This document shows, piece after piece, positions 44,296 to 56,470 of a stretch of DNA of 64,000 nucleotides; position 1 is the first letter of the stretch; each line of letters starts with the position of its first letter. Source of the stretch: Anaeramoeba flamelloides. Taxonomy: Eukaryota > Metamonada > Anaeramoebidae. The notes beneath the pieces were generated by a model. That model saw only the letters and a list, made by a program, of their open reading frames with translations. It was not told the DNA's origin and made no database searches. The translations under genes were made by a program, and so were the position numbers. Location of the stretch: contig JANTQA010000063.1 of assembly GCA_027625915.1 (NCBI GenBank), positions 3,987,501 through 4,051,500 of the forward strand, written 5' to 3'.

Positions 44296-47200
44296 CTAAA
44301 GCATTATAATCATAATACTAATATTATCTGTACTTCCACCTTCTAATGCTGAATTTAATAATTTTTTTGACATTTCAAGTGGATCATTCATATCTTTGAC
44401 AAGGTCAACTGCTTTTTGGTCATCTACAACATCCTATTGGTTTAAACAATAATTATTTAATATTCAATTATTTTTGTGAATTAATTTCAAATATGTATTA
44501 AGAAATAAATATTTTTTTTTTTTCAAGTTGATTTCAATGGTTGATAATTTTTTTATGAATAAAAGGTGACATTGTAATAAAATGATAAGCATTTAAAAGA
44601 ATAGTTATATTTTTGATTATTATTTATTTTTCATTGTTGAAAATATAATGTTCGTAAATTCAAAAACATTTTTTAATCGAACAAAGTCAACCCAAGAATA
44701 AAATAATAGAATCTCAAATTGAAAATAATAATAATATTGACAAGATCAATAAAAAAAAAAAATTCAAATTCTTGTGGATCAATTTTCCATTTTTTCCTTA
44801 TGTTCTGATTTTTTTGAAAAAGTTAGAATTTTTAATTGAGCTGGAAAAAGAAAAGAATTTGTGTTTAAACAATTTATTTCATGAATCAAATTAAATTTTT
44901 TTTAAATTTTAACTTGTTTTTGAATTCCCTTTATTTTTCTAGCAATGAGAATAAAAGAGGAGTATAATTGTCTTTATTATTTTGATTGCAATAGCATATC
45001 CTGCTTATTGTAGACATATCCACAGATTATTTTTTAAAAAAAAATGTTTTGCCAGAGTGTAATTTTGTTCTATTAAACAATTTTTGAAAGATAATAGACT
45101 AAAAAAGTGTATTATGGGAAATTTGTTTACGATCATTTTTTTTTCGTGTGCCAAGCGAAATATCAATATAATACCCAAAATATAAAAATAAAGATTTCAA
45201 ATGCTCGAAATTTGGGTGTTCGTGCCTTTAGAAAAAAAAAATTCTTTAACATAAAACCAAAAAATATGTTTGATTTCCGTTTAAAGTCAAATGAAAAAAA
45301 AAAAAAGAATCTAAAAATCTTAAAACCAAACTAAGAATATGTCTCCTCATTTTTTTTTCCAAAATTACACTTTTAATATTAAAAAAACATATTAATTTTT
45401 CAATATAAACTATTGTTCAGTCAAAGGGGCCCAGTTGTAATGATATAATACATGTGTTTAAAGGGTTTGCATAGATATTAGAAGAAAAGTTTTATTTTGG
45501 AAAATTTCAAAATTGAAATCATTTTTTCACATTTCTACACATTTTTTTTTTTTTTTTAAAAACTTCATTCAGTTGCAAAAAAAAATTTATTGCAAGATCA
45601 ATAGTCACTTGGTAAAAATGTGTTATTCTAAGGTCATTGAAACCATATAAAGTTTGTTGAGAAATCTATTGATTTCTATTGCAATTCAATTCGATCTTTG
45701 ATCTTGATATTTGTTTAATAAATGTGAAAAATTTTCACTTCATTTGCATTTCCTTTTTCAAATAGAGACCACAAATACCAACAAACTTTTTTTGGGGACT
45801 TGATTTCTAAAAGAAAAGTATGGAAAATGAAGTGAAAAATGTTTCATATGTATTATTCAAATACCAGTAGAAGTTCAAAACGAACATCCTTGTTTTTTTT
45901 TAATAGGACCCTAAGAATTTTAGTTTTTCAATTTTTAAGAAAATTTATTGATTAATTAGTTTTCTTTCTGACATGTATCAACATTTCTTTGAGGTGTATT
46001 ATTCTCTTTATTTCTGATTTGTTCTTCAAAGGTCAATTATATAAAATAATTGATATTTGAAAAAAACGTTGGGCCCCTTTTACTGAAACAGAGTTTATAT
46101 ATATTTTTTTACAAGAATGACAAAAAATTAAAGAAAGAAATTTTTTGATTTTAATTCAAAAAAACAACATTATACCAATAAAAAACGCTTTCACAGATTA
46201 AAAAAGCACTTTTGTTTGAAGGTGAAACTTTAAAAGCCTTTTTCCACAAATGATCCTTTCTAAAATTGAACTAAAAATTAGATTTTTTTTTTCTCTCTAA
46301 AATTATTGTTGAAATTAATAAAACTAATCCGAGATTTTAAATATAGAAATTTAAAGTGCAAAAAAAAGGAGAAATTATGGTGTTAAATTTCAATTACTGG
46401 TATTTGAATTTAAATTGAAGGAAAAAAAATTTACTTGATCTACTTTTTTTTCAAAGAACCAATTTAAAAAGAAATAAATTGAAATTGATAATTTCCTATT
46501 CTTTGCAAAAGTCCTTTTTACTGATAAATAGAAATAAATGATTTTTTTGTTTATTTTTCATTTTTTAAATTTGTAAACTGAGCTATAAAATAAACCCCAT
46601 TCCAAAAATTTGGACACACCCAAAATCTAAAAAATAGGCAAAAAAAAAAAAAAAACTCAATTTATTATAATTTTCCAAACCTAATATAAAACCACATTAA
46701 AGTAACCCAGTATCAATGTTTTCATAAGAAATCATTTTAATCCAAATAAAAGAAAAAAATATAAAACTCAAAAATGAAAATCAATGTGTCCAAAATAATG
46801 AAACGAGCGGAACAAAAAGCGTATTTGTAAATTTGTTGAAATTTCACCAAAAAATTATTGATCGATCAAATGATAAGATACCATTGACCAATTGTATGTG
46901 ATTTTTCAATTTAACAAACCCAACACTAACCTTCTATCAACCCATCGAAAAAAAATTCCAGATCTAACCAAAAAATTACGTTATCTGGTAAAAAAGGAAA
47001 TGAAAACAAAATATAAAAAAGACAAAAAATGTATTTCCTATTTTGTAAAATCAAAATTATTTCCAAATTATATGTAAAGTGTGGCATTGTTATTCTTTCA
47101 ACTGTTTAAACTATGTCCAAATTTTTGGAATTTAGTTTAATTTCATTTCAAAGAACCATTTTCAGAATCAACTGGTTTTGGAAGGTTTTTTGCATTTAAG

Positions 47201-50200
47201 CCAAAAAAATAAGTTATTCATATTAATTCAAGACTGAGTTAACAAATTTGGAAAATGGCAATTGAACAAAAATAATTTTTTACATTTAAAGTTGTTTTAA
47301 AAAAAAATATGAAACAAAATTTTTGTCAATTGTTTTCAAAATGTTTGTTTCACTCGTTTTAATCAGCTTGAGTAACACTCTTTAAAACTGTGATTACTCA
47401 CTTTTGTATAACAGCTATATTTGAAATTAATCGGTATTCTTAATCTCGGCGTATTTTGATTTAAAATAACGATTCAAAATGAAAGGATTCTTTATGAATT
47501 AATAAAATAATGAAAAGAGGAAGGTTTTTCCTATTTAGATTTCAAATTACAGTAAAGAAGAAAGAAATCAAAAAAAATTCATGATTTTCATTGATTTTGA
47601 AAATACTTTTTTGCAAGTTTAATAGTATACGAGTTTAATACATTTGTTTTTTTGAAAAGAAGTTGAAATCTAATTTAACATTTTTTTTTTTTTGGGTACA
47701 AATTCTCGGTTTATAATCCCTGTTTTTTTTTTTTAAATTTTTACTTTTTGTCATTACAGCCATTTTAAAAATGTGATGATTTTTTTTTTGAAATTGCCAG
47801 AATTAAAGCACCTTTTTAAAGTTTTTTGTTTTAATAAAGTCCCTAATAAAAAAAGTATTTTATAACATGTTATAAATGTGTTGTAAAGGTGTTATAAACG
47901 TTTAAAATGTTATAAAATTTTATAATAACAACTTTTATAACATAAATGTTTGTTATAAAATGTGTTATAAAATTTATAACATGTTATAAGCCTGTTCTAA
48001 GAATATTTTTTCAAAAAATATTGAAAAAATCATCATATAAAAGGAAATTTTGTTATCAAAATGTTATATAGATGTTATAAAAAAAGTTTTTTTATTAGGG
48101 GTGTGGACTTTTTTTACATAAAATACTTTTCTTCCCACTCCAACCACTACTTTCGTTTATAAAAGTTGATTTCCTCACTTTTCTAAAAACTTAATTTTTT
48201 CAAAAAGTTTGAATTCTGAAAAAGTTTTCAATTTTTTAAAATAGAAAACTTCAAAAAAGTTTTCAAAAAGAACCCACTTTTTTAAAACTACTGTAAAAAA
48301 GTTATTAGCTCTGTTTGTAAAATATTGAAACGTTTGATCTTATAATAAAAATAATTACAGGAGTTACAACCCCACCTTTAAAATTTATAAGACATAGAAA
48401 TTGATTTTTTATTATAAAAATTTTTCCTGTATGACAAACCGTAAGTTTGGTTATGAAAGGCTTGTTAAACTGTAAATTTTTTCATTGAGGAAAAAAAATA
48501 AGCCAAAATCACAAACCCTTTGTGATAATTGATACAGCCATTCCAGAAATACAGTGAAAATTTATAAGACCCCTGAAATTAAATATCTATTCTGAAATTT
48601 TATTTTGTACAACAAACCTTAAAAAGGTTATTAAAGCTCGTTATAAACTGTAATATTTATAATAGAAGATTAAAAATAAGTTATTCATTTTTTGGTTTTT
48701 GTAATAGGCAAACAATTTCAGAAAAAAAAACTTTCATTGATGAATGGGGATCTTGAATTTACATAAATTACAAAAATCTCAGGTTTTTACAATTTAAAAG
48801 CAGTGATCGGATAATACAATCAAGTTTCTATGATTTCTGTAATTTCTGTAATTTCTGTGATTTCTGTAATTAAATTTTTATCTTTGTTTTTGACAAAATA
48901 AAATTTCTCTTATGATGTAACATAAATTGAACTTTTTAATCTTATGGCTAGAAATTGAATTTTTTATTCAAAAAAAACAACCATTCAATAGAAAACCAAT
49001 TTCTATGTCTTATAACATTTCAGAGTAGGGTTGGAATGGATGTACTGTTGTGAAAAAAAAATTCCACACTTTTATTTTTTCACAACAGTTATTTCGATTT
49101 TTTAAACCAAAACAACTTGGAAATTCAGAACGTGTTCTTGTGTCACAGCCTAAAAAAATAAAAATAAAAATAAAAAAAAAAAAAATACAAAAAGAAAATT
49201 AGAAAAGCATACCCAAAGTCCATCACATGCCAAAATTAAAAAACTATCACTTTCTTTGAGTTCAATTTTTGAATTATATGGTGTGTTAATAATCATTTCT
49301 TTCATAGAGTGATCCCCAAAGGAGCGGGTAATTGCAATCATTCCTAAATAATCAATAAAAATTTAATTTTAATTTTAGAATAAAATTTGAAGAAGGGAAA
49401 AATTTTGGAAAAATTGAGGTTTTGAAAAGGCATACCAACAACCCTGTTATTAAAAACAAATCCACCTGCTTTTTGAATTCTTTCTTGTTCAGATTTAACT
49501 GAGGCTTTGTGGTCTTCAGAAAGCCTTTTTGCAACACCATCTCGGCTAAGATTTAGAAGGGAAATTTTGGTTTTGATATAATCAAAAAAATTAAAAAAAG
49601 AGACAAAAAAACATAAATTAAAAGAAAAAAAACAAAAAAAAAAAAACAAACCAAATGACTGCACGTGCGTCCCCGATATTAGAAGTGTAAAGGAATTTTG
49701 ATTCTTCTTCTTTTCGAATAAAACTCACGACGGCTGTTGATCCAGAGTCCTTAGGGTTTTCTTCTTTCAGCTTTGTGTCAATATTTGAAAAGGTTTGGGA
49801 AAAGATTTCTGGTATTGTGGCAGTTTTTTCGCTGTTCAAAGGCTGTTTTTCTTTGAGTAACCTAAGGAACTCTTCGTGTACTGTGTCTTTACAAAAACTT
49901 GAAGCTTTATTTCCACCATGCCCATCATAAATTGCAAAAAAGCCTTGGTCTTCCCTCTCTCCAAAATTGTCAACAACAATGTGTGCATCCTTTTGACGAA
50001 AATTGATTCGGTTGTTGATTTTTTGGAATTAATACAACAAATGAGAAGTTAATGGGAAGAAGAATGAAAATAAAAAATAAAAAATAAATAAAAAAAATAC
50101 AAATAAGAAATAGTTTAGGTGGGTGTGCTTATAAAATGCAAATTTTTACTGAATTGCATTTGTTATTTTTAGTCTTGAATTTTTTAAAGATCCTGATAAA

Positions 50201-50525
50201 AACAAAGAAAATGATAAAAAATCTTTTGTTTTGAAGAAAAAAGAGAAAAAAAAATAAAATAAAATAAAAAAAAAAATTAATCATGATCCATTTTGGTGTA
50301 TCCGTCAAAACCAAAGACAGGATCAAATTCAAAACTAAATTCTTTTTGAATTGGAAAGACAAAAAGGCAAAATAAAAAAAAGAAAGAAAAAGATTTGAAA
50401 AATAGACAGTTTTTTACTTCCATAGATCGACGAAATCGTGAATTTTGTGTAAAAGAGATGCCACATTTTTGAACAGATTTCATGTCATCAAAAAATTCGT
50501 GGTTTTGTTCGTTTGATGTGTTCAT
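44296..50525 (-). CDS. PP2C-family protein serine/threonine phosphatase, five exons
   Basis: Minus-strand exons 50525-50418, 49989-49652, 49545-49436, 49343-49213 and 44433-44296 give 274 aa, a minimal PPM catalytic domain. Joins: RRSME|DAHIVVDNFGE (intron 428 nt), DARAVI|CRDGVAKRLSEDH (106 nt), NNRVV|GMIAITRSFGDHS (92 nt) and LACDGLW|DVVDDQKAVDLV (4,779 nt). Each restores a PP2C signature. Metal-binding acidic residues are all present: the D of MEDAH, D and G of FFAIYDGHGG, D of LACDGLWD and D of GGSTDNISIM. Donors are GTAAAA, GTTTGT, GTATGC and GTATAC-like; the reading phases agree at every joint. The enzyme removes phosphate from Ser/Thr using two Mn/Mg ions. The C-terminal exon is located only by homology, but its fit (DVVDDQ..AV, GGSTDNISI) is compelling. 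There is no targeting signal. Substrate unknown. Confidence 0.92.
45418..46085. mobile_element. MITE family B copy 3, carrying a nested insertion
   Basis: Ends CAGTCAAAGGGGCCCA and TGGGCCCCTTTTACTG are 16-bp inverted repeats, the best preserved of the family. The body matches 12353-12879 reversed, except for a ~165-bp family I foldback at 45704-45868 that interrupts it. Confidence 0.75.
45704..45868. mobile_element. Foldback MITE family I, nested in family B
   Basis: Left GATATTTGTTTAATAAATGT and right TATGTATTATTCAAATACCA are inverted, as are TTTTCACTTCATTTGCAT and ATGGAAAATGAAGTGAAAA. Matches 12030-12200. The nested position shows that family I moved after family B. Confidence 0.7.
46595..47133. 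mobile_element. MITE family C copy (best ends)
   Basis: CCATTCCAAAAATTTGGACA at the left and TGTCCAAATTTTTGGAATTT at the right form ~20-bp inverted termini. The rest aligns with 5775-6312 reversed. Confidence 0.75.
47836..48111. mobile_element. Foldback element with internal TTATAACAT motifs
   Basis: The left end AAAGTCCCTAATAAAAAAAG is answered by TTTTTTTATTAGGGGTGTGG then ACTTT on the right. Between them the 9-mer ATGTTATAA/TTATAACAT and one-base variants occur about ten times in both directions, an internal subrepeat array unlike the other elements. Confidence 0.6.
48354..49044. mobile_element. MITE family N copy 2
   Basis: TTACAGGAGTTACAACCCCA with ATAAGACATAGAAATTG at the left; CAATTTCTATGTCTTAT with GGGTTGGAATGGATGTA at the right. 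Related to 9186-9711. An internal direct repeat of the ATTTATAAGAC block at ~48560 suggests partial duplication or a second insertion. Confidence 0.6.
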
Positions 50526-51769
50526 ATTTTCTTTTGATTAGTTGGTATTGTAAAAAAATGATTATTTGTTTCCATTTGAAGTAAAATTATTTAAATTTAT
50601 TTTGGGAGGTAAAGTTATCAAACATTTTTTTCTGAATGGTTGCCTTGTTATTTTTTTATTTGTTTAAACTGAGGACTCTTTTGGTTTTTATTACTGATTG
50701 TGTTATTTTTGGGGTTGTTTGAAAAAAGTTGGGAAGGGAAGTTTTCTTACTGAAACTCCAAAGTGTCTTATTCCCTCTCTCTTAATAGTTTTGATAATCT
50801 AAGAAAGTACTTATCATCCTCACTTTTTTAAAAAAGCTCTCATGCTTATTGTAAAATTGTTACATATTTGTTGTTCAAGATATTTACAAATTAAAATTCA
50901 CGTCAAAATACTTTTATTTCAAATTTAAACCAGTCAAAATTTTTCTTCTTGACATTTTTTCTTAATAATAAGATCTGGCTCAGTTCTTTGATTATACGTT
51001 TACCCAATATAATCTTATATTTGATAGAAAAAAGAATCAAAAAATAAATAAGAGATTAACATCTTGCAAAATATTTCTGGAAAAACTCAATTTGACACAG
51101 AAAAAATATTAAAAAAGGAAAATGAAGTGAATTTTTTTTCATATTTAGTGTGAAAATACTGGTATGATCCTAAACAAATAAAAAAAACGTTTTTTATTAA
51201 AGGATTAGTAAACACAAAAAAATCTTCTTGCTAATTTAATGGCAAATTCAAAAATATTTTCACAAATCTTGAAATTGAAAATGGTGTAAAAATCTGATTA
51301 CCACAAAAGAGCAAACTTACTTTTAATGCTATTTTCTCAAATGAATTATTGTTTTTATAAGTTTGATCCATTTTTCTCATTTTTGAAAAGTTCAAAATTC
51401 AACATATTTCTGAATTATTTCAAAAAAAATTATTTCCTTTGAAAGAAGAAAGAAATCTAATTACCTGTAAAGGAAATGTACAAAAATACAATTTAAAAAT
51501 AAAACCACTAAGTTCTTAAATAACATAGTTTAAAAAATCTACTTAATTTCAAAAAAATTACAATAATTATTTTAAACTTGAAGAAATATATATATATATA
51601 TTAATTTTTTTGATTCAAAGAACAGTTCAAATCAATTTTTTCTCTTTATTGAATAAAAAAAATCGGAGAAAACGCAACAAACAATCAAATTAAATATTTT
51701 CCCAAAAATATTTTTTTAAAAGCATTGAAAATCAACTTAAGGGATCAGTCCTCTCCAGGTTAAAATTTT

Positions 51770-52510
51770 AAAATATTTTATTGGTAATATTCTCAAAATA
51801 CAAAATTTATAGATGTCAAGTGTCAAAAAATTCTGATCGACTATTAAATCCAGAAAAGGTATATTTTTTTTCGGTAAGATCAATTTTTTTTTTCCATTTT
51901 TTTCTGAAAAAGAAAACTAATAAATTCCTTGTATTTATCACATTATAAAAAGTTTTTAGCTTGTTTATTGGCATTTCAGTCATTATTATTATACTATAAC
52001 AAGTCTTTGTTACCTAGAATATCAAAATAAAGATTTTTTTCTTTTTTAAGATAATTCTTCTGGTTAACCAAAAAAAATGATTTATTGAACCAATTGAAAA
52101 AATAATTGTATTTATTTAAGAAGGATGGTTGACACCATTATATTTTTAAAGATATTTAAAAATTTTATAAAGAAATTTTGTTTTCTAAGATAAAATTCGA
52201 GTTTTTAAAATTAATTTTTCTTGAGATATTTTGGAATTGAGTAATTATATCTTCAAAATTCAAATCATTTTTTTTCTGAAAAAAACGATTATGTTTTTGA
52301 TAAGATTCTTGTGGATAAGATCAAAGATTTTTAAAAAATTTTTTTTTCTTTTTTTTTTCATTTTTTCATAATCAGAACCTAACTTTTTTCAAAACTTAAA
52401 AGAATAAAAATATTTATGCTTTATAGACCTCAATTTAATTGATAAAATTTTGTTAAGCTTCTATCAAATTTTCATTTATTTAATCACCTATACTTCAATT
52501 AATTTTATTT
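51770..52510. repeat. Dispersed ~800-bp repeat, copy 2
   Basis: Inverted relative to 15330-16140: here ATAGACCTCAATTTAATTG, TTCTTGTGGATAAGATC and TTTTTTAAGATAATTCTTC mark the match. The LINE fragment that precedes copy 1 is not found next to this copy. Confidence 0.6.
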
Positions 52511-53049
52511 TTTGAGATTTGTATTGAAATATTAACCATTAAAAAGAATAATTAAATAAAAAATTCCCCAACTTAAATCAATACTTCCCAACATAAAATA
52601 AAAAATAAGTTGCCATCCCCAATAATTAACTTAATAGTTAATAAAAATAATATATTACATTATTTCGTTTTATATTCGAAACATTTCAATATTAGATTTT
52701 AAAAAAGAGATTCAAATTAATAAATTGTTTAGATGGGGTTCAATCATCCATTTCATAAGTTGAAACACCAAATTACAAAAAAAATATTTTATCAAGATCT
52801 TGACAAGATTTTATTTTATTATTAATTAAACTACCCCCTTAAATAAATAAAAGTATTTTAAATAAGGGGGTTGTCATGAATAGTTGTAAAAAAGTTCTTT
52901 AATACGCAAAGTATCATTTTTAAAACTAAACTATTTTCCTTATTAGGAATTCAATCTCTTATCCTATTTTTTTAAAGATTTATATTTAAACTTTAAATCG
53001 GATTTTGTATAAAAATCTATTATTTTGGAATTAGAGGGAACTAGGTTTG

Positions 53050-54840
53050 TAATCGCAATGACCAAAATAATATGTGTCCAAAAAATACTATAATCCATAT
53101 TATGAAATAAAATCAGTACTTTTTCTTCTTCTTGTTTCAATCTAAAATCGAAAAAAATCTGCCCAATTGTATACCTAAGTTCAAATCAATTTTGAAGTAA
53201 AACTCCTAGGAGGTTTGAGTAAAATTTAAATTAGGAATATAATTTGTTTAAAATTTTCCCCCATTTTCTCAAGTTTTTTCAAATTTTTGATATTGTTTTT
53301 TTTATTGATGATAAATATTTTATCAAAAATTTAGTCTATTTTTTGAGATAAATTTACTAAAGTGGTCCTTTATTTTTAAAAAATTTCTTTTTTAAATAAT
53401 CGAACTTTAAGTTATCAATATCATACTTAAGGAGGGTTTATTGTTGGTGTATTTTATTGATTAATGTTTAGGACTCCTATAAAATAGAAACATGTTTTTT
53501 TTTTTAATATATGTATTAAACTTTTTAATACACATTGTTTTGATAACAGTAGATTACTCTTTTTACACAGAGCAGTTTTTATTTCATCTAAAAGTATAAA
53601 ACTCTCAAATAATGTTGATCTTATTACATTTTTTTTTTTTTTTTTTTTTTGAGACAACAACAGAACTTTTTAAAAAGTACACTTTTTACATTTTTGTATT
53701 TCACAAAAAATGAACTTTTTTTGATACAATAATCAAAATAATGTGTGTTAGACTACTATAATCAATGTTTCGAAATAAGTTGGGTTTTTTCTTCTTCTTG
53801 TTCCAATCTAAAATCAAAATTAACTAACCAATAGTATACCTAAGTCCAATTTTGATTTTAAACCCCTTTATATTTTCATTCAAATTCAAATGATTAATGT
53901 AAATAGTTGAAAATTTTTAATAATTTTCTCATTTTTTGGAAATTTTTTATTTTTTTTAAATTATAAATTATTATCAAAAATTTACTTTAATTTTTTGAGA
54001 TAAATTTAATAAATTGATCCTTTATTTTTAATAATTTCTTATTTCAATATTACAACTTTAAGTAATCAATACCATGTTTAATTAGGGTTTATTATTGGTT
54101 TCTTTGATCAGTTGATGTATAGGTCTTATAAAACAAAAAAAACACGCTTTTTATTTTTAAAGAATAATTAAACTTTTCCCCATACTTTATTTTACAACAG
54201 TATTCTACAAATTGTTCAATAAAAAACTAATTTTTTTAATTTGGAAAATCAACTTGAAAACAATAATAACAAACACAAAAAAAACAAATAAAACAAGTTT
54301 CCAAAATTAAATATTCCTTTCCAAAATAATTATCAGATTCAAAAAACTTTTTACAGTCATCAAAATGATGCATGCACAACAACTATTATCCGTGCTTCAA
54401 AATATAATCCGTTCTTTTTTTTCTTCTTGTTCCAAGGCAACATCCAATTTACCAACTACTATACCTAAATTCAAATCAATTTTGGAAGTAAATATCTGGA
54501 TATTTTTAGGAAAATTTAAATTATTAAGGTATTTTAATGAAAATTTTCCATAATTACAATTTTTTTGAAATTTTTTATTTTTTTTTGATGATTAAAATTT
54601 TATGAAAAATTTACTCTATTTTTTGAGATAAATTTTGCAATTTGATCCTTGAATTTTTAGAATTTCTTTTTAAATAATATAACTTTAAGAAACCAGTACC
54701 ATATTTGTTTAGGGTTTATTATCAGTTTCTTTGATCGGTTGATTTATAGGACTTCTATAACAAAAAAACACGCTTTTTATTTTGAAGCACGCTTTAACTT
54801 TTTTTGTACGCTTTATTTTGATTACAGTTTTCTTTCAACC
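53050..54840. repeat. Three diverged tandem copies of a ~650-bp repeat
   Basis: Units begin near 53050, 53720 and 54345. Each runs through TTTTTCTTCTTCTTGTT.CAA, TATACCTAA(G/A)TTCAAATC, ATTTTTTGAGATAAATTT, AACTTTAAG and GGTTTATT(A/G)TTGGT and ends in ACACGCTTTTTATTTT-like sequence. Divergence by eye is 20-30 percent. A fourth copy lies at 58680-59550, split by a MITE, and a tail at 1-60. Confidence 0.7.
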
Positions 54841-54974
54841 AATTTTGTAAAGTGATTTTAGTAGACCACTAAATATACCACAAAGGTTAACAGGTGTTGG
54901 GTTTAGTGAAAGTTTGGATAATATTTGAGTATCCCGAAAGAGATATTTTCATTTTTTTTATTATCAAGTGAGCA

Positions 54975-55670
54975 ATGAAATATTCCAAAAAGCTTCCAAA
55001 AAGGTAAATTCTTTCTTCTTAAATTTTATACTTTCTTTTGTCTTGTTACCTCTTGGACTTCAAGCTAACCTTTTGAAAACAAAACAAATTCTGAATAAAA
55101 ACAATCCTTCAAAAAAACAAAATTCCAAACTAAAACCTACAAACGAATAAAAAAAGATCCGTCCGAGCAAAAGGAACCAATTTAAAAGTCCATTTCAAAA
55201 ACACGTGTGAAACTGGAAGAGCAATCAAAGGAAGAGGTCTTCGTAATGCACAAAGATATCTTCAAGACGTCATTGAAAAAAGACAGTGTGTTCCCTTTCG
55301 AAAATTCAACCAAGGAACTGGAAGACACGGCGCAGCCAAAAACTTTAAGGCAATCTTTGCCAGATGGCCAGAAAAATCTGCAAGATTCTTATTAGACATG
55401 CTAAAAAACGCAGAATCAAACGCCAAAGAACAAGAATTGGATCTTGACAAAATGGTCATCAGCCATGTTCAAGTCAACCAAGCACCAAAAGGAAGAAGAA
55501 GAACCTTCAAGGCACATGGTAGAATCACTAGATATTGCTCAAGACCATGCCATGTACAATTATTTGTTTCCGAACAGAAATGGTATAACCCAAAGAAAAA
55601 GGATAGAATCACACCTTTGTCCCAAAAGAAACATCAAAAAAAGGTTAACAGAGAAAAGATCAAGAACTAA
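54975..55670 (+). CDS. RPL17: Large-subunit ribosomal protein uL22 (RPL17)
   Basis: Two exons, 54975-55003 and 55157-55670 (donor GTAAAT, acceptor AAAAG, 153-nt intron), give 180 aa; the human protein has 184. The 29-nt first exon codes MKYSKKLPK, and the join completes R in RSVRAKGTNLKVHFKNT. Further landmarks: GRAIKGRGLRNAQRYLQDVI, RQCVPFRKFNQGTGR, RWPEKSARFLLDMLKNAES, VISHVQVNQAPKGRRRTFKA, HGRITRYCSRPCHV and a lysine-rich tail. uL22 lines the peptide exit tunnel through its long beta-hairpin, which is intact. An ORF search alone shows only the last 90 residues, because the frame's first ATG comes late. Confidence 0.96.
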
Positions 55671-56040
55671 TTTCCTCCTTTTGATTTTTTTGTTTTTTAA
55701 TTTTTTGTTTTTTGTTTTTTTGAACAAAAAGAAAGAGAAAACAATTTTTAGAAAAGCAAAAGAAAAAATAGATCAATACATAAATAATAGAACAATATAA
55801 ACACAAAGAAAATTACACAAATTTTTTCTTTTTTATTTTCTTTTGCTTTTTGTTTTGCAAATTTACTTTTTTCAAATAAAAGCACCAAATAAGTTTTTTT
55901 GAAATGAACAAATATTAGATCTTGTAAATTTGTATCATTAGGAGTATCATTAAATTGCTTAAAATTGGCCTTTGGTTTATGGTAATAACATCTGAATTTA
56001 TAATTTAAACATAGATCTTCTTTTTTCATAATATTTTTTG

Positions 56041-56470
56041 ACCTCTTATACATGTACAAAAAGTGATTTCTTAATATTTTAAATTTTTTTACTAAATTTG
56101 TCATTTTTCCCAAAACTATAAAACTTTTCTAAAGTAGTCGACAAGAGAGAAAGGTTTTTTATTAGTGGACTTGAGGTTTCTACCATCAAAAAATTCGATT
56201 TAATAATAGAATAAAAATGTTTGGGGAAGAAACAGAAATTCAAAAATCGAAAATAACTTTCCAGAAATCAATAACACAAAAACGACCCCAAACATTTTTC
56301 TTCTTTCATTAAATTGTTTTTTTTTGATATTAGAAACCTCAGGTTTGTTAACAAGAAACTTCTATCTTGTGGGCGCATCGAAAAAGTTTCATGATTTTTG
56401 GAAAAATTACAAATTTAGTAAAAAAATTTAAAATATTAAGAAATCACTTTTTGCACATGTGTAGTGCATT
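56041..56470. mobile_element. Foldback element with coding-like arms
   Basis: Arms 56041-56190 and 56330-56465 are inverted copies. Translated outward, both read nearly the same peptide: KMTNLVKKFKILRNHFLYM (minus strand) and KITNLVKKFKILRNHFLHM (plus strand). The centre has its own inverted repeat, AAAAATGTTTGGGG against CCCCAAACATTTTT. On the minus strand the frame stays open for 121 codons down to 55748 (with EDLCLNYKFRCYYHKPKANF). It may hold a relic of a transposon protein. No family assigned. Confidence 0.5.

Larger units (their letters stand above)
44434..49212 (-). other. Giant fourth intron of the PP2C gene (4,779 nt)
   Basis: Lies between codons for Trp and Asp of the LACDGLW|DVV motif; GT on the minus strand at 49212 and AG at 44435-44434. 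It carries family B with family I nested in it (45418-46085), family C (46595-47133), a TTATAACAT-rich foldback (47836-48111) and family N (48354-49044). Short open frames at 45107-45334 and 46892-47077 are in or beside these repeats and look non-coding. Confidence 0.85.
50526..54974. other. Intergenic region with dispersed and tandem repeats
   Basis: No gene seen between the divergently oriented PP2C and uL22 genes. It holds the second copy of the ~800-bp repeat (51770-52510), a hairpin with C5/G5 clamp (52833-52872) and the triplicated repeat (53050-54840). The interval 50.5-51.7 kb contains one family I end at 51100-51175 and otherwise nothing recognisable. Confidence 0.5.

Noticed and set aside
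46892-47077. 61-codon open frame in the PP2C intron
   Set aside because: Lies wholly inside a family C MITE and is not preserved in the other copies.
49085-49150. Minus-strand AVTQEHVLNF after a TTTTTAG acceptor as the next PP2C exon
   Set aside because: It ends quickly and lacks the DNxT motif; the exon at 44296-44433 gives a full DVVDDQ..STDNIS match.
50280-50360. Minus-strand peptide EFSFEFDPVFGFDGYTKM as a PP2C exon
   Set aside because: It ends in a stop after 21 residues; joining RRSME directly to DAHIVVDNF restores the PP2C signature.
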